From assembly GCF_023736115.1 (NCBI RefSeq), contig NZ_JAKQZC010000004.1, positions 124,001 to 188,000 of the forward strand: 64,000 nucleotides of DNA, read 5' to 3'. Made by a program: the position numbers and the translations under genes. Source of the stretch: Salinicola avicenniae. Lineage in GTDB: Bacteria > Pseudomonadota > Gammaproteobacteria > Pseudomonadales > Halomonadaceae. The notes under the pieces were generated by a model, which saw only the letters and a list, made by a program, of their open reading frames with translations, did not search any database and was not told where the DNA came from. How positions within the stretch are numbered: the stretch's first letter is position 1; the number at the start of each line of letters is the position of its first letter. Below, piece after piece: positions 15,243 through 24,819 of this stretch.

Positions 15243-16409
15243 TCATTCCTGCTGTTGGCGATGCGTATCCTCGCGCACCGCCTGACATCCCGCTTCCGAG
15301 ATATAGCCGTTCGCCAGCGCGTGTTCCGCCATGCTGGCGCTGTCGCGGGCCAGCACCAGTTCGCAGCCGGCCTGCCTGACCTCCTGGGCGAGCGCTTCGA
15401 TGGCGGCGTCGCGTGAGGGATCGTTGTCCACCTTGCGGATATAGATCGCGCGGACCCGTTCCGGGTGCGCCTTGACGATCTCGGTGTAGACCTCCGGGTC
15501 GCGCTGGCCGCTGTCGCCGATCAGAATGAACGGCAGTTCGTCGTAGAGCGCCAGCATGTTCTCGATCACGTCCGACTTGTGATCTTCCGCCTTGCGCGGC
15601 CAGGGGCGCTTGAGGGTCAGCCCCCATTCGCGCAGGAACAGGATCGGCCCGACCGGGATACGGTTCATGTTGAAGAACATCTCCAGTACTTCGTAGATGC
15701 TCCAGGGCCCGCGGGAGACGTAGAGCATGGGCCGCTTGCGATTGCCTTCGACACCGCCGTAGAGCGCCCGGTAGAAAGCCGCGACGCCGGGGAAGGCGGT
15801 GCGTCGGTGGGCTTTTTCCATGAACAGGCGATAGAGCATCTTCAGCTTGTTGGCGACGCCGGTGTACATCACGGTGTCGTCGATGTCGCTGATCACGATC
15901 AGGTCGGTATTGGCGGGCGGAATGTAGATCTCGGTTTCGGTGAGGATGGCGTCATCCTCGGAGAGCACCTCAAGCTTGACCGAGTGCCAGATCGCTTCCG
16001 CCGGCAGGGTGTGGGTGATCTCGATATGGGCGTGGAAGTAGCCGTCACGGTCGGTGGTGACGGTCGCGTGGGTCGCGCCCATGCGGATATCGACGCGGGC
16101 ATCGGCGACGCCGTGGCGCACCAGCCGGCGCGCGACGTCGGCCAGGTCGCGCATCACGCCGCGTTTCCACAGCCCCAGGCGTTTGGGCTGGCGAAACACG
16201 CGCCCCATGATGAACGCTTCCGAGTGCGAACCGTAACCGCGATAGGGGTGGACGATAACGCCACCCTGGCCCTTGTCGCCGCGCATCGGGCGGATGAACA
16301 GGCGTACCAGCTTCTTGATGAAATGGATCAGCTTGGCGACGAACAGGCGTGGTAGCGAGCGGGAGCCGGAGGCGGAGTCATCGGCGGTGGTGTCGGAATA
16401 CTGAGGCAC
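15243..16409 (-). CDS. App1-family (DUF2183) phosphatidate phosphatase-like protein
   Basis: This 388-residue protein has the HAD-type motif VISDIDDTVMYTG (about residues 172-184) typical of the App1/DUF2183 family, whose yeast member dephosphorylates phosphatidate. A basic N-terminal stretch with a weak hydrophobic segment (about 20-45) is followed by a beta-sandwich-like region and the catalytic domain. The C-terminal ILIGDSGQRDPEVY is the second conserved acidic motif. A GTG at 16409 was taken as start; its ribosome site is poor, so the N-terminus is uncertain. The bacterial role is not established. Confidence 0.8.
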   Translation of the reverse strand: MPQYSDTTADDSASGSRSLPRLFVAKLIHFIKKLVRLFIRPMRGDKGQGGVIVHPYRGYGSHSEAFIMGRVFRQPKRLGLWKRGVMRDLADVARRLVRHGVADARVDIRMGATHATVTTDRDGYFHAHIEITHTLPAEAIWHSVKLEVLSEDDAILTETEIYIPPANTDLIVISDIDDTVMYTGVANKLKMLYRLFMEKAHRRTAFPGVAAFYRALYGGVEGNRKRPMLYVSRGPWSIYEVLEMFFNMNRIPVGPILFLREWGLTLKRPWPRKAEDHKSDVIENMLALYDELPFILIGDSGQRDPEVYTEIVKAHPERVRAIYIRKVDNDPSRDAAIEALAQEVRQAGCELVLARDSASMAEHALANGYISEAGCQAVREDTHRQQQE

Positions 16410-16559
16410 GAGGCGGGAACATCCATGTCGGGTACGCCGGTTCAGTATGGAACCCGGCGGCGTTTCTGCAAAGCGCCGGCCCGAATGCGTGGGAGGATCG
16501 CCCGGAAACGCGAACGCCCACCGCGAGGGTGGGCGCTCAAGACACGAGTTGCCGCGCGA

Positions 16560-17123
16560 TCAGGCGTGCTGATGGCTGTGGCGGCCTTCGGCGACCTCTT
16601 CCAGCAGCTTGCGGTTGAAGTCGTCGAGATCCTTCGGCGTGCGGCTGGTGACAAGACCGCTGTCGACGACGACGGATTCGTCGAACCAGGTCGCTCCGGC
16701 GTTCTTCAGATCCTGTGCCACGGAGGCGACGGAGGTCATCTTGCGGCCTTCGACCACGCCAGCGTTGATCAGAATCCACGGCGCGTGGCAGATCGCAGCC
16801 ACCGGCTTGCCCGCTTCGAAGAAATGACGCACGAAGGTGAGGGCCTTCTCGTCGAGACGCAGGGTATCCGGGTTGAACAGGCCGCCCGGGAGCACCAGCG
16901 CGTGGTAGTCCTCACTCTTCACCTCGTCGAGGCTCTTGTCCGCTTCGTAGGTCTCGCCCCAGTCGGTTTCCGCCCAGGCGCGAATGCCCTTGCCGTCCGG
17001 CGTGATGACGTGGGTTTCGGCACCCTGACCCTGTAGCGCGGCGCGCGGCGAGGCGAGTTCGGACTCCTCGAAGCCGTCGGCGGCGAGAATGGCGACACGT
17101 TTACCGTTGAGTTGCTGAGCCAT
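16560..17123 (-). CDS. DJ-1/PfpI-family protein (deglycase/protease-like)
   Basis: This 187-residue single-domain DJ-1/PfpI protein has the nucleophile cysteine in AICHAPW (about residue 107) with the adjacent histidine, and the conserved FEESEL glutamate near residue 17. Family members (PfpI, YhbO, YajL) are reported as proteases, glyoxalases or deglycases and are linked to oxidative and electrophile stress. The ATG at 17123 has AGGAGG 6 bases upstream and was preferred over an in-frame upstream start without one. It has no operon partner. Confidence 0.9.
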   Translation of the reverse strand: MAQQLNGKRVAILAADGFEESELASPRAALQGQGAETHVITPDGKGIRAWAETDWGETYEADKSLDEVKSEDYHALVLPGGLFNPDTLRLDEKALTFVRHFFEAGKPVAAICHAPWILINAGVVEGRKMTSVASVAQDLKNAGATWFDESVVVDSGLVTSRTPKDLDDFNRKLLEEVAEGRHSHQHA

Positions 17124-17374
17124 CGTGACCTCCTGGTCTTGATGTGACGAGTATTGAACAAAGGGCCGACGGGCCATCCCGGTCCGCCGTGCGCCCTTAC
17201 CCCTTCAGTTTGGGATACTTTTGGGTGAGTTCAAGGTCGAGACCCTGAATCCCATTAATGAGTCCGCTGGAAGGTCGCTTCCGATGGCGCGGCCGGCGCC
17301 GGGCTTGCGTCGCGGCGGCAACGGATGGAAGGTAGCGCTCCAGAGATCGGCGCGCGGCGAAGGGGGAGAACGCG

Positions 17375-18859
17375 ATGGAAGGCGAAGCGAGCCAGTGGGC
17401 GTCGCAGATGAATGCGGGGCTGCTCGCCCTGGGAATCGTGGCCGTGGCCGGGCTGCTGTTTGCCGTCGCGGGCTGGCGGCGGGCGCGGCGCGAGCAGGCG
17501 GCGCTGGCACAGCGTCTCGAGCAGCGTCTTGAAGAGAGTGACGCGCAGGTGCGGAGACTCGAGCACGAGCTGGCCCAGAGCGATGCCCAGCAGGACGATC
17601 TGCGCGAACGCCATAGTGAGCTCAATCGGCAGCTGGGCGCGCGGGACGAGCAGCTCGGAGCGCTCAACGAGCGCCTGGCGACGCTGCGCGAGCAGTATGG
17701 CCGGCTGGAGACGCGCCACGAGCAGCAGAGCCAGCAGCACGCCGAGCAGCTCGAACTGCTCGAGCAGGCCAAGACGCGCATGGGCCACGAATTCGAGTCG
17801 CTCGCCGGGCGCATCTTCGACGAGCGCCAGCGCGCTTACAGCGCCCAGAGCCGCGACAGCCTCGAGGCGCTGCTGAAGCCGTTTCGCGAGCAGGTCTCCG
17901 GCTTTCGCCAGCGGCTCGAGGAGATCCACGGCCAGGAGCTGCGCGAACGCACCACGCTCAAGGTGCAGATCGACCAGCTGGCGAGTCTCAACCGCCAGAT
18001 CACCGAAGAGGCCGCCAACCTGACCCGCGCGCTCAAGGGCGACAAGAAGATGCAGGGTAACTGGGGCGAGGTGATGCTGGAGTCGGTGCTCGAACGCTCC
18101 GGTCTGCGCCGTGACATCGAGTATCGCCGCGAGGTCTCCATCGAAGGCGACAATGGCCGCCAGCGGCCGGACGCGGTGATATACCTGCCCGACGACAAGC
18201 ATCTGATCGTCGACGCCAAGGTCTCGCTCAACGCCTATGTGCGCTACGTCAACGCGGAGGACGATGCCGAGCGTGAACAGGCGCTGCGCGCCCACGTCCA
18301 GGCGGTGCGTGCGCATATCGATTCGCTGTCCGGGAAGGATTACCCGCGCCTGCCGGGGCTGCACTCGCCGGATTTCGTGTTCCTGTTCATGCCCGTGGAG
18401 CCGGCCTTCGCGGTCGCCTTCCAGCACGACGAGACGCTGTTTCAGGACGCCTTTTCCCGCGACATCGTGGTGGTCACGCCGACCACGCTGCTGGCGAGCC
18501 TGCGTACGGTGTCGAGCCTGTGGAATCTCGAGCGCCAGAACGAGAACGCGCGCCATATCGCCGAGCGGGCCGGCAAGCTGCTCGACAAGTTCCAGGGCTT
18601 TGTCACGAGCCTGGAAGATGTCGGGCGGCATCTCGGTCGTGCCCAGGGCAGCTTTGACCAGGCGATGGGCCGGCTCTCCACCGGGCAGGGCAGTCTGGTC
18701 AGCCAGGCGCTGGCGCTTAACAAGCTTGGCGTGCGCATGAAGCGCGAGCTGCCGGCGCACCTGACTCGTGATGTCGATCCGGATGACGAGGCAGACGAGA
18801 CGGACACGACGAACGCGGAGGCGGGCGCCGAGAGCAAGCCCGATCAGCCGCCGAGGTAG
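17375..18859 (+). CDS. rmuC: DNA recombination protein RmuC
   Basis: This 494-residue RmuC-family protein is linked to limiting DNA inversion and repeat recombination. One N-terminal membrane segment (about residues 15-33) precedes a long coiled coil (about 40-210) and a restriction-endonuclease-like domain with VDAKVSLNAY (about 275-284). The ATG at 17375 follows GGGGGAG. The acidic tail overlaps the 3' end of the convergent CheW-type gene by 16 bases. Confidence 0.92.
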   Translation: MEGEASQWASQMNAGLLALGIVAVAGLLFAVAGWRRARREQAALAQRLEQRLEESDAQVRRLEHELAQSDAQQDDLRERHSELNRQLGARDEQLGALNERLATLREQYGRLETRHEQQSQQHAEQLELLEQAKTRMGHEFESLAGRIFDERQRAYSAQSRDSLEALLKPFREQVSGFRQRLEEIHGQELRERTTLKVQIDQLASLNRQITEEAANLTRALKGDKKMQGNWGEVMLESVLERSGLRRDIEYRREVSIEGDNGRQRPDAVIYLPDDKHLIVDAKVSLNAYVRYVNAEDDAEREQALRAHVQAVRAHIDSLSGKDYPRLPGLHSPDFVFLFMPVEPAFAVAFQHDETLFQDAFSRDIVVVTPTTLLASLRTVSSLWNLERQNENARHIAERAGKLLDKFQGFVTSLEDVGRHLGRAQGSFDQAMGRLSTGQGSLVSQALALNKLGVRMKRELPAHLTRDVDPDDEADETDTTNAEAGAESKPDQPPR

Positions 18860-20478
18860 GCGGCCGATGCGGTTGATGCAGTTGATGCGGATGATGCGGG
18901 TGACGTGAGAGCCTGGCGCTGTCGGCCGGCCGTTGCCCGCTCGGCGGCGGTGAGACCGGGGCGTGTCCGGTCAGCCGCCGCTGCCTGAAGATGCCGCGCC
19001 AGCGTGCGTAAACAGATCAGCGACAGCAGCCGTCGTTCGTCACCCTCGCCGATGGCGACGAGCTGCTTGGCAGCTTCGACGGCGCCGACGCCCGGCTTGG
19101 CATCGCCTCGCCAGCGGGTGACGTGGCTCTCCACCGGCGCCTCGATGTACTCGATCCCGCGTGCGGCCGCGACGAGAAACCCGACCAGCCCCTGGCCACT
19201 GTCGGCGATTAGCAGCTGGGCGTCGTCGCCGGCGGGGGCATGCCCCAGCAGCCGCCCCAGATCGACCAGCGACACGCTCTGCCCGTGCCAGCGCCAGGTG
19301 CCCAGAAAGGTTTCATCGGCGGTCGGTGCGCGTTCCCGAGGCGCGGCCTCCACGCCCGCCAGCGTCTCGAGCCGCGCGGTGTAGGGGGTGCCGCAGTCGA
19401 AGTGCACGAAGGCGAAACGCTGCCGCTCGCGCTGGCGACGGGCCGCCGGCTGCGCGTTCAACGCCTGGTGCAGACGGGCGAGCGCGTCGACGTCGGCCAG
19501 GTCCAGCAGCCGGTCGGCGGCGAGGATCAGTGTCTCGGCACCGTTGCCGCGAGTGCCTAGCGTGCCGACGACGAGCTCGGAGTAGGGGGCGCCGGGGGCC
19601 AGCGGCTGGCGCTGCCCGTCGGCCGATGCGCCAAGCGCGATCACACGGTCGACGGCGAGCGCGACGCGCCCGCGATCGCCGGTGATGACGACCAGATGCG
19701 ACGGCGGCTCCCGGCGTGCGGGCAGGCCGATCAATACGCGCGGATCGAACAGCGGCAATGTCGCGGCGTGCAGCGAGACTTCACCCAGATAGCCCGGCAC
19801 GGTCAGCGACGGTGGGGTGAGCGCGCCGCAGCGGGCGACTTCCTGCACGGCTTCTGTCGCCACGGCCAGCGGAAGCCGCTCGCATTCGATGTGCAGCCAG
19901 CTGGTGTCTGCCGGCGGCTCGGTTGTCTTGGTTGTCTCGGTTGTCTCGGTTGTCTCGGTTGTCTCGGTCGTCTCGGTCGCCGCGCGCGGCGCTTCCGGTG
20001 GCGCACTCGGCACGTCGTGAACGGCGGCCATGCCGTCGAGGGCGAAAAGGGCTTCCAGATCCAGCCGGTAGGCAGGCCGGTCAAGTGACTCGTGAGTCAC
20101 CGTCTGGGGGATCAGCGCATGCCGATGATGGCCGCTGTCCAGATCGTGCAGCTGTGCCGGGGTCACGCTCAGCACATCGGTCACCGCCGAGACGCGCATG
20201 GCGATGCGCCGCCCGCGATGCTGGAGGATCGCCATCAGATTGCCCACGGTGTCGGGATCGGCGTCGGCGGCGACCGAGGCGGGTAGCGCGAGTAGCCGGC
20301 CGAGATCGATCGCCGGCAGCGGCTGGCCACGCACCAGCAGAGAACCCAGCGACCACGCCGGCGCCAACGGCAGCGGCGCCAACGGCGTGTCGGTGCGGAT
20401 CACTTCGCGCAGGGCATCGGCCTCGAGCGCCAGTTCGGTATCGCCGACACGCAGTACGCCCAGCGTCAGTCGGTTCAT
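18844..20478 (-). CDS. Triple-CheW-domain chemotaxis coupling protein
   Basis: This 544-residue protein has three tandem CheW-like domains: about residues 1-160 ([17 protein letters not shown]...), 195-340 and 350-510. Classical CheW is a single domain of about 160 residues linking chemoreceptors to CheA. A Thr/Glu repeat linker (about 167-188) separates domains 1 and 2, and a Ser/Ala/Thr repeat forms the C-terminus. Its ATG overlaps the stop of the upstream chemoreceptor gene (ATGA), implying coupled expression and a shared complex. No cheA, cheY or flagellar genes are nearby. Its 3' end overlaps convergent rmuC. Confidence 0.85.
   Translation of the reverse strand: MNRLTLGVLRVGDTELALEADALREVIRTDTPLAPLPLAPAWSLGSLLVRGQPLPAIDLGRLLALPASVAADADPDTVGNLMAILQHRGRRIAMRVSAVTDVLSVTPAQLHDLDSGHHRHALIPQTVTHESLDRPAYRLDLEALFALDGMAAVHDVPSAPPEAPRAATETTETTETTETTETTKTTEPPADTSWLHIECERLPLAVATEAVQEVARCGALTPPSLTVPGYLGEVSLHAATLPLFDPRVLIGLPARREPPSHLVVITGDRGRVALAVDRVIALGASADGQRQPLAPGAPYSELVVGTLGTRGNGAETLILAADRLLDLADVDALARLHQALNAQPAARRQRERQRFAFVHFDCGTPYTARLETLAGVEAAPRERAPTADETFLGTWRWHGQSVSLVDLGRLLGHAPAGDDAQLLIADSGQGLVGFLVAAARGIEYIEAPVESHVTRWRGDAKPGVGAVEAAKQLVAIGEGDERRLLSLICLRTLARHLQAAAADRTRPGLTAAERATAGRQRQALTSPASSASTASTASAAYLGG
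19921..19980 (+). repeat. 9-bp tandem repeat in the CheW gene linker
   Basis: Six copies of a 9-base unit (ggttgtctc and one- or two-base variants) run from 19921 to 19974, followed by a partial copy. On the coding (minus) strand they give a Thr-Glu-Thr linker between CheW domains 1 and 2. Copy changes would stay in frame. Confidence 0.93.
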
Positions 20479-21863
20479 GGGGTGGGCAGACCGTTGTCGC
20501 TATCGTGGTGCGTGACGTGCGCCAGTTCCCGGATCAGCGAGTCGACGTGGTTTGCCGTGGCCAACTGACCGGCGGCGGTATCGGCAATTTCCTGGATCGA
20601 GTGCGTGGTCTGCGCGACACCCTCGACGATACGGCCAAAGGCGTCCACCGCGCGCTGCGAGATGCGATTGCCGCTTTCGATCCGCTTGATCGATTCACCC
20701 AGCAGGCGATTGATCTGGCGGGTGGCATCGGCGGACTTCTCGGCCAGCTTGCGCACCTCGTCGGCGACCACCGAAAAGCCGAGCCCGTGTTCGCCTGCGC
20801 GCGCCGCTTCGATCGCGGCGTTGAAGGCGAGCAGGTTGGTCTGCGACGCGATCTCGCCGATGACCTGCACGATCTCGTCGATATCTTCAGACGACTTCTG
20901 AATCGCCCGCATTGCCTCGCCCGAGTCGTCCAGTGCCTGGGTGCCGCGTTCCGCCTCGCGCTGGGTATCCTGCGCCAGCCGGCGGGTGATGTCGGTGTGC
21001 TCGGCGACCGCGGCGATCGAGGCATTCAGCTCGGCCAGGGAGACGCTCATGGCTTCGGCGCGCGCTTCGATCGCCTGTTCCAGCTCGACCTGCTCGGTGA
21101 TATCGGTGGCGAACTTGACCACCTTGTAGGGCTTGCCTTCGAGATCGAGGATGGGGTTGTAGGTCGCCTGTATCCAGACGCGGCGGCCGTGGTTGCCCAC
21201 CCGCACGAAGCGGCCGGTAAAGAACTCGCCTCGCGCCAGCGCCAGCCAGAAATCGCGATAGTCTCGGGTGGTGATGTAGTCGGGCTCGCAGAACAGGCGA
21301 TGGTGATGCCCGATCACGTCGTCAGCCTGATAGCCCATGGTGTCCAGGAAGTTGCGATTGGCCGCCAGGATATTGCCCTTGAGGTCGAATTCGATCACGG
21401 CCTGGGCGCGGTCGATGGCGTTGATCTGGCTTTCGAACTCGGCGGTGCGCTGTTTTTCGGCGGTGATATCGAGCGCGAACTTGATGACCTTGTACGGCTG
21501 GCCGTTGTCGTCGAGCACCGGGTTGTAGGTGGCCTGCAGCCAGAGGTCACGCCCTGACTTGTCGCGGCGGTGGAATTCGCCGGACAGGAATTCGCCACGC
21601 CGCAGGCGCTGCCAGAAGTCGCGGTAGTCGGCACTGTCCGCCACCGCTGGCGGGCAAAAGAGGGCGTGGTGTTGGCCCTGAATCTCCTTGAGCTCGTAGC
21701 CCACGGCACACAGGAAGTGGTCGTTGGCCGTCAGCACGTGGCCTTCGAGATCGAACTCGATTACGGCCTGGGAGCGGTTGATGGCATTCCACAGGGCATT
21801 CAGCGGTACATCGACCGCAGGCGCCTCGGTGCGAACACCGGACGAATCGGAAACGAGCGACAT
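20475..21863 (-). CDS. Soluble PAS-PAS methyl-accepting chemotaxis protein (BdlA-like)
   Basis: This 462-residue chemoreceptor has no membrane segment. Two PAS domains with PAC motifs (about residues 20-150 and 145-270) share near-identical signatures (QAVIEFDL...; YNPVLDDNG / YNPILDLEG). They are followed by the MCP signalling domain with the conserved hairpin tip [20 protein letters not shown] (about 345-365). This PAS-PAS-MCP order and size match Pseudomonas BdlA, a cytoplasmic sensor in biofilm dispersal. PAS ligands (haem, flavin or small molecule) cannot be read. It is coupled by ATGA overlap to the triple-CheW gene. Confidence 0.88.
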   Translation of the reverse strand: MSLVSDSSGVRTEAPAVDVPLNALWNAINRSQAVIEFDLEGHVLTANDHFLCAVGYELKEIQGQHHALFCPPAVADSADYRDFWQRLRRGEFLSGEFHRRDKSGRDLWLQATYNPVLDDNGQPYKVIKFALDITAEKQRTAEFESQINAIDRAQAVIEFDLKGNILAANRNFLDTMGYQADDVIGHHHRLFCEPDYITTRDYRDFWLALARGEFFTGRFVRVGNHGRRVWIQATYNPILDLEGKPYKVVKFATDITEQVELEQAIEARAEAMSVSLAELNASIAAVAEHTDITRRLAQDTQREAERGTQALDDSGEAMRAIQKSSEDIDEIVQVIGEIASQTNLLAFNAAIEAARAGEHGLGFSVVADEVRKLAEKSADATRQINRLLGESIKRIESGNRISQRAVDAFGRIVEGVAQTTHSIQEIADTAAGQLATANHVDSLIRELAHVTHHDSDNGLPTP

Positions 21864-22023
21864 AAGAAAGTCTCTGGTGTGATGAAGGAGTCGCTCGGTC
21901 CCTAGTACGGTATCAGTACATCATCCCATTTCCGATGCGACGCCGTTACAAGATATTACATTAACCCAAGGGCTTCAAGTTATACTTAGGATTGATATAG
22001 CTGAATAAGCCACCAGAACGGAC

Positions 22024-22047
22024 AATGCCGCCCCTTGGGGCGGCATT
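22024..22047 (-). terminator. Putative terminator downstream of dps
   Basis: A perfect 11-bp inverted repeat (22024-22034 with 22037-22047) with a 2-base loop lies 36 bases after the dps stop on the minus strand. The U-tract is weak, so termination efficiency is uncertain. It also separates dps from the chemoreceptor gene. Confidence 0.65.
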
Positions 22048-22083
22048 ATCGAGGTCGTCGAGGTCGGTTTTCGCCGCCCCAGC

Positions 22084-22557
22084 TCAGCCCAGGTAGGCGT
22101 TGAGCATCCAGACAGTCTTTTCCTGCTCGCGGATATAGTCGCTGGCGAGCGAGGCGGTGCCTTCGTCGTCGGCATCGCTGGCCTGAGAGAGGATGTCGCG
22201 CTGCAGTTCGATCAGCACCTGAAAGCCTTTCACCAGCCCCTGAACGCACTGTTTGCCATCGGCAACTTGCTTGTCTTCCTGAATCTCGGAAACCGTGACG
22301 TAGTCGCTGTAGGCGTGCAGCGGCTGGTAGCCGAGCGTCAGGATGCGTTCGGCGACTTCGTCGACCTTGGTCAGCAGGTCGGTATAGATCTCCTCGAACT
22401 TGGCGTGAAGCTCGAAGAACTGCTCGCCTTTCACGTTCCAGTGATAGCCGCGGGCGTTCATGTAGAAGATCTGGTAGTTAGCCAGCAGGGCGTTCAGTTT
22501 CTCCGCGAGCTGTGCGGCGCTGGAGGCGTGCAGACCAATGGCGTTGGTGTCAGACAT
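22084..22557 (-). CDS. dps: DNA starvation/stationary-phase protection protein Dps
   Basis: This 157-residue ferritin-like miniferritin oxidises Fe(II) with peroxide, stores iron and shields DNA. The inter-subunit ferroxidase ligands are all present with canonical spacing: His39, His51, Asp66, Glu70. The ATG at 22557 follows AAGGAGAG. It is monocistronic. An OxyR-like site lies about 70-95 bases upstream of the start, consistent with peroxide control of dps known in E. coli. Confidence 0.95.
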   Translation of the reverse strand: MSDTNAIGLHASSAAQLAEKLNALLANYQIFYMNARGYHWNVKGEQFFELHAKFEEIYTDLLTKVDEVAERILTLGYQPLHAYSDYVTVSEIQEDKQVADGKQCVQGLVKGFQVLIELQRDILSQASDADDEGTASLASDYIREQEKTVWMLNAYLG

Positions 22558-22626
22558 GCGATCTCTCCTTGAAGTAGCTGGACGTTAGTCTAGCTTGGCG
22601 CATCGATAGTGCCCACCGAAGCGTCG

Positions 22627-22652
22627 GTATGGCACAGATAGTATCTGTCTAT
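22627..22652 (-). promoter_or_regulatory. OxyR-like binding site upstream of dps
   Basis: The spacing GTAT-N7-ATAG-N7-CTAT reproduces three of the four half-sites of the OxyR consensus (ATAG-N7-CTAT-N7-ATAG-N7-CTAT), with one changed base. It lies 70-95 bases before the dps ATG. The rest of the 337-base gap between dps and the glycerate kinase gene shows no gene. Confidence 0.55.
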
Positions 22653-22894
22653 TACTGATGGCTGCCGCCGAAGGATCGTTGCCGTTCGACGGATCGCGGT
22701 GCCCCTTCCGGGTTTCGCGTCGGGTTTCGCCCGAGAGATGAGCATCGCGCCTGACAGGAATATCGGGGCCGGCAGCGAGTAACACAAGGGGGCGTGACGA
22801 GGCAGGCTGACGCACCCATGATGCGTCTCGCGTGGACAGGTCGCCCATCCGGGTGGCGCCTGGTCAGGTGCGACCAACCTGCCATGGGCGTCCG

Positions 22895-24031
22895 TCAGGC
22901 GCTGCCGATCTGCCAGAGACGGGCCAGCGTGCGGGCCCGGTCGGCCAGCAGCTCGCCGCAGCGCGCCAGGGCGTCGTCCAGCGAGAGCGGGCCGTCGGCG
23001 AGGGCGAAGGCGGCGGTGACATCGTGGTCGAAGGCGGCCTGCCAGTCGTCGCCGAGGCGGCCGGCCAGCACGACCGTGGGCACGCCGTGCCGCGCGGCCC
23101 GGCGAGCGATGCCGATCGGCGTCTTGCCGGCGAGACTCTGGCCATCGAGCTGGCCCTCCCCGGTAATGACCCAGTCGGCATCGGCCAGCAGCCTGTCGAA
23201 GCCGACCTGATCCATCACCAGTTCAATGCCGGGGCGCAGCGAGGCGCCGAGGAAGGCGCGCGCGGCGAAGCCCATGCCGCCGGCGGCGCCGGCACCGGCG
23301 AGGTCGCGGAAATCCTCGCCCAGCTGGCGCGCGACATGATCCGCGAAGTGGGCCAGGGCGTGATCCAGCTGCGCGACCTCGGCGGGCGAGGCGCCTTTCT
23401 GCGGGCCAAAGATGGCGCTGGCGCCCTTGGCGCCGAGTAGCGGGTTGTCGACGTCGACGGCGGTCTGGACCGTCAGCGAAGCAAGGCGGCGATCGAGCGC
23501 CGATAGATCGAGCGTGGCGAGATCGGCCAGGGCGCTGCCGCCCGGCGGCAACGGCTGGCCCTCGGCGTCCAGCAGCCGCGCGCCGAGGGCGCTCAGCATG
23601 CCGGCACCGGCATCGTTGGTCGCGCTGCCGCCGAGTGTCAGCAGGAGCGTCTCCGCGCCGGCGTCGAGCGCGGCGATGATCAGTTCGCCGACGCCGTGGG
23701 TGGTGCTGTGCAGGGCCGTGCGTTCGTCGCGCGCGATCTGCTGCAGTCCGCTGGCCTCGGCGAGTTCGATGAAGGCGGTGCGCGAGTCAGCGAGCCAGCC
23801 CCAGGCGGCGGTGATCGGCCGGCCCAGGGCGTCCTGCACGCGGGCTTCACGGCGCTCGGCGCCGGTGGCCGCGATCAGCGCATCCAGCGTGCCTTCGCCG
23901 CCGTCGCCCATCGGGCACGGGTGCAGCGCCGCCTCCGGCAGCTCGCGGCGCAGGCCGTCGGCAATGGCGGCCGCCGCGTCGCGGGCGGAAAGGGCATCCT
24001 TGAAGCTGTCGGGGGCAATGACGATGTTCAT
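22895..24031 (-). CDS. Glycerate kinase (GarK/GlxK family)
   Basis: This 378-residue glycerate kinase phosphorylates glycerate, feeding glyoxylate, glucarate or serine breakdown into glycolysis. The N-terminal MNIVIAPDSFKDALSA and the CPMGDGGEGTLDAL motif (about residues 40-53) are family signatures; TLGGSATNDAG and TGEGQLDGQS occur in the C-terminal half. The ATG at 24031 begins exactly at the conserved N-terminus; an upstream in-frame extension was rejected. It stands alone, so no pathway genes show whether it is GarK- or GlxK-like. Confidence 0.93.
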   Translation of the reverse strand: MNIVIAPDSFKDALSARDAAAAIADGLRRELPEAALHPCPMGDGGEGTLDALIAATGAERREARVQDALGRPITAAWGWLADSRTAFIELAEASGLQQIARDERTALHSTTHGVGELIIAALDAGAETLLLTLGGSATNDAGAGMLSALGARLLDAEGQPLPPGGSALADLATLDLSALDRRLASLTVQTAVDVDNPLLGAKGASAIFGPQKGASPAEVAQLDHALAHFADHVARQLGEDFRDLAGAGAAGGMGFAARAFLGASLRPGIELVMDQVGFDRLLADADWVITGEGQLDGQSLAGKTPIGIARRAARHGVPTVVLAGRLGDDWQAAFDHDVTAAFALADGPLSLDDALARCGELLADRARTLARLWQIGSA

Positions 24032-24219
24032 GGCATCCTCGGCTGGGTGATCGCGCGGATCGCGGTGTCGTCGCGGGTAGGGCTCGAGCATACCGCTTGT
24101 CGATGACGGCGGTGAAGCGGGCACGACGACTGGGGCGGAGTGAAGGGAAAGTTCATGGACCGGTCGCAGGGTCGATGGCATCCTGAACACTGTTCGTAAT
24201 CGCTCGCGAGGATGACGCC

Positions 24220-24819
24220 ATGAACGACTCTCGAGGTCGGCTCGTGCCCCGTACGCCCCTGCTGATGGGGCTGGGTATCGGTATGGGCCTGCTTGGCGGT
24301 TGCCAAACGATGCCGGAACCCACGGCCCCGGCTGGTGCGGATACGCTGCCGGCGGCCTGCCGCTGGAACGCGGAGGGCGAGTCGCTCGCGCGGCTGCGCG
24401 CCACCCGCGATGCGCTCGAGAGCCGCGGCTACGAGATCCTCGATACCGATGCCAGTCTGGGTCTGGTCAGCGCAGAACGCCGCACCCGCCAGCCGGGCCT
24501 TGGGGCCGTCAACAGCCCGTACGGGCGCACCGGGTTCTGGGGCGGCTTCGGCCTGGGCGGGCGCCACGGCTATTCGATCGGCATGATTCAGGGCTTCGGT
24601 GGCGGTTACAACACCGATCCGGTGCAGATCGAGCGCGTCTCGGTGGTCACGCCGGACACGACCACGCTGGTGGACCGCGACTCCGTGGTGGTCGACTACG
24701 ACGGTTATCTGATCGATGCGCGCGCCTACAACCAGCCGACCTTCTGCGAGTCGTTGCGCGATGACATCGCCCAGCGGCTGAACCGTGCCACGCCAGCGAC
24801 GACCGGGGAAACGCCATGA
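24220..24819 (+). CDS. Lipoprotein of unknown function, first of a paralogous pair
   Basis: This 199-residue protein has a lipoprotein signal: a hydrophobic stretch at about 14-27 and lipobox LLGGC with Cys28. A segment at about 55-80 (LRATRDALESRGYEI...) resembles the following gene product, so the two are probable paralogues. A Gly/Tyr-rich middle (about 95-128) precedes a beta-rich C-terminal half. Its stop overlaps the next start by 4 bases. With its neighbours it forms an overlapping four-gene operon ending in a Ni/Co-type transporter. The function is unknown. Confidence 0.8.
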   Translation: MNDSRGRLVPRTPLLMGLGIGMGLLGGCQTMPEPTAPAGADTLPAACRWNAEGESLARLRATRDALESRGYEILDTDASLGLVSAERRTRQPGLGAVNSPYGRTGFWGGFGLGGRHGYSIGMIQGFGGGYNTDPVQIERVSVVTPDTTTLVDRDSVVVDYDGYLIDARAYNQPTFCESLRDDIAQRLNRATPATTGETP

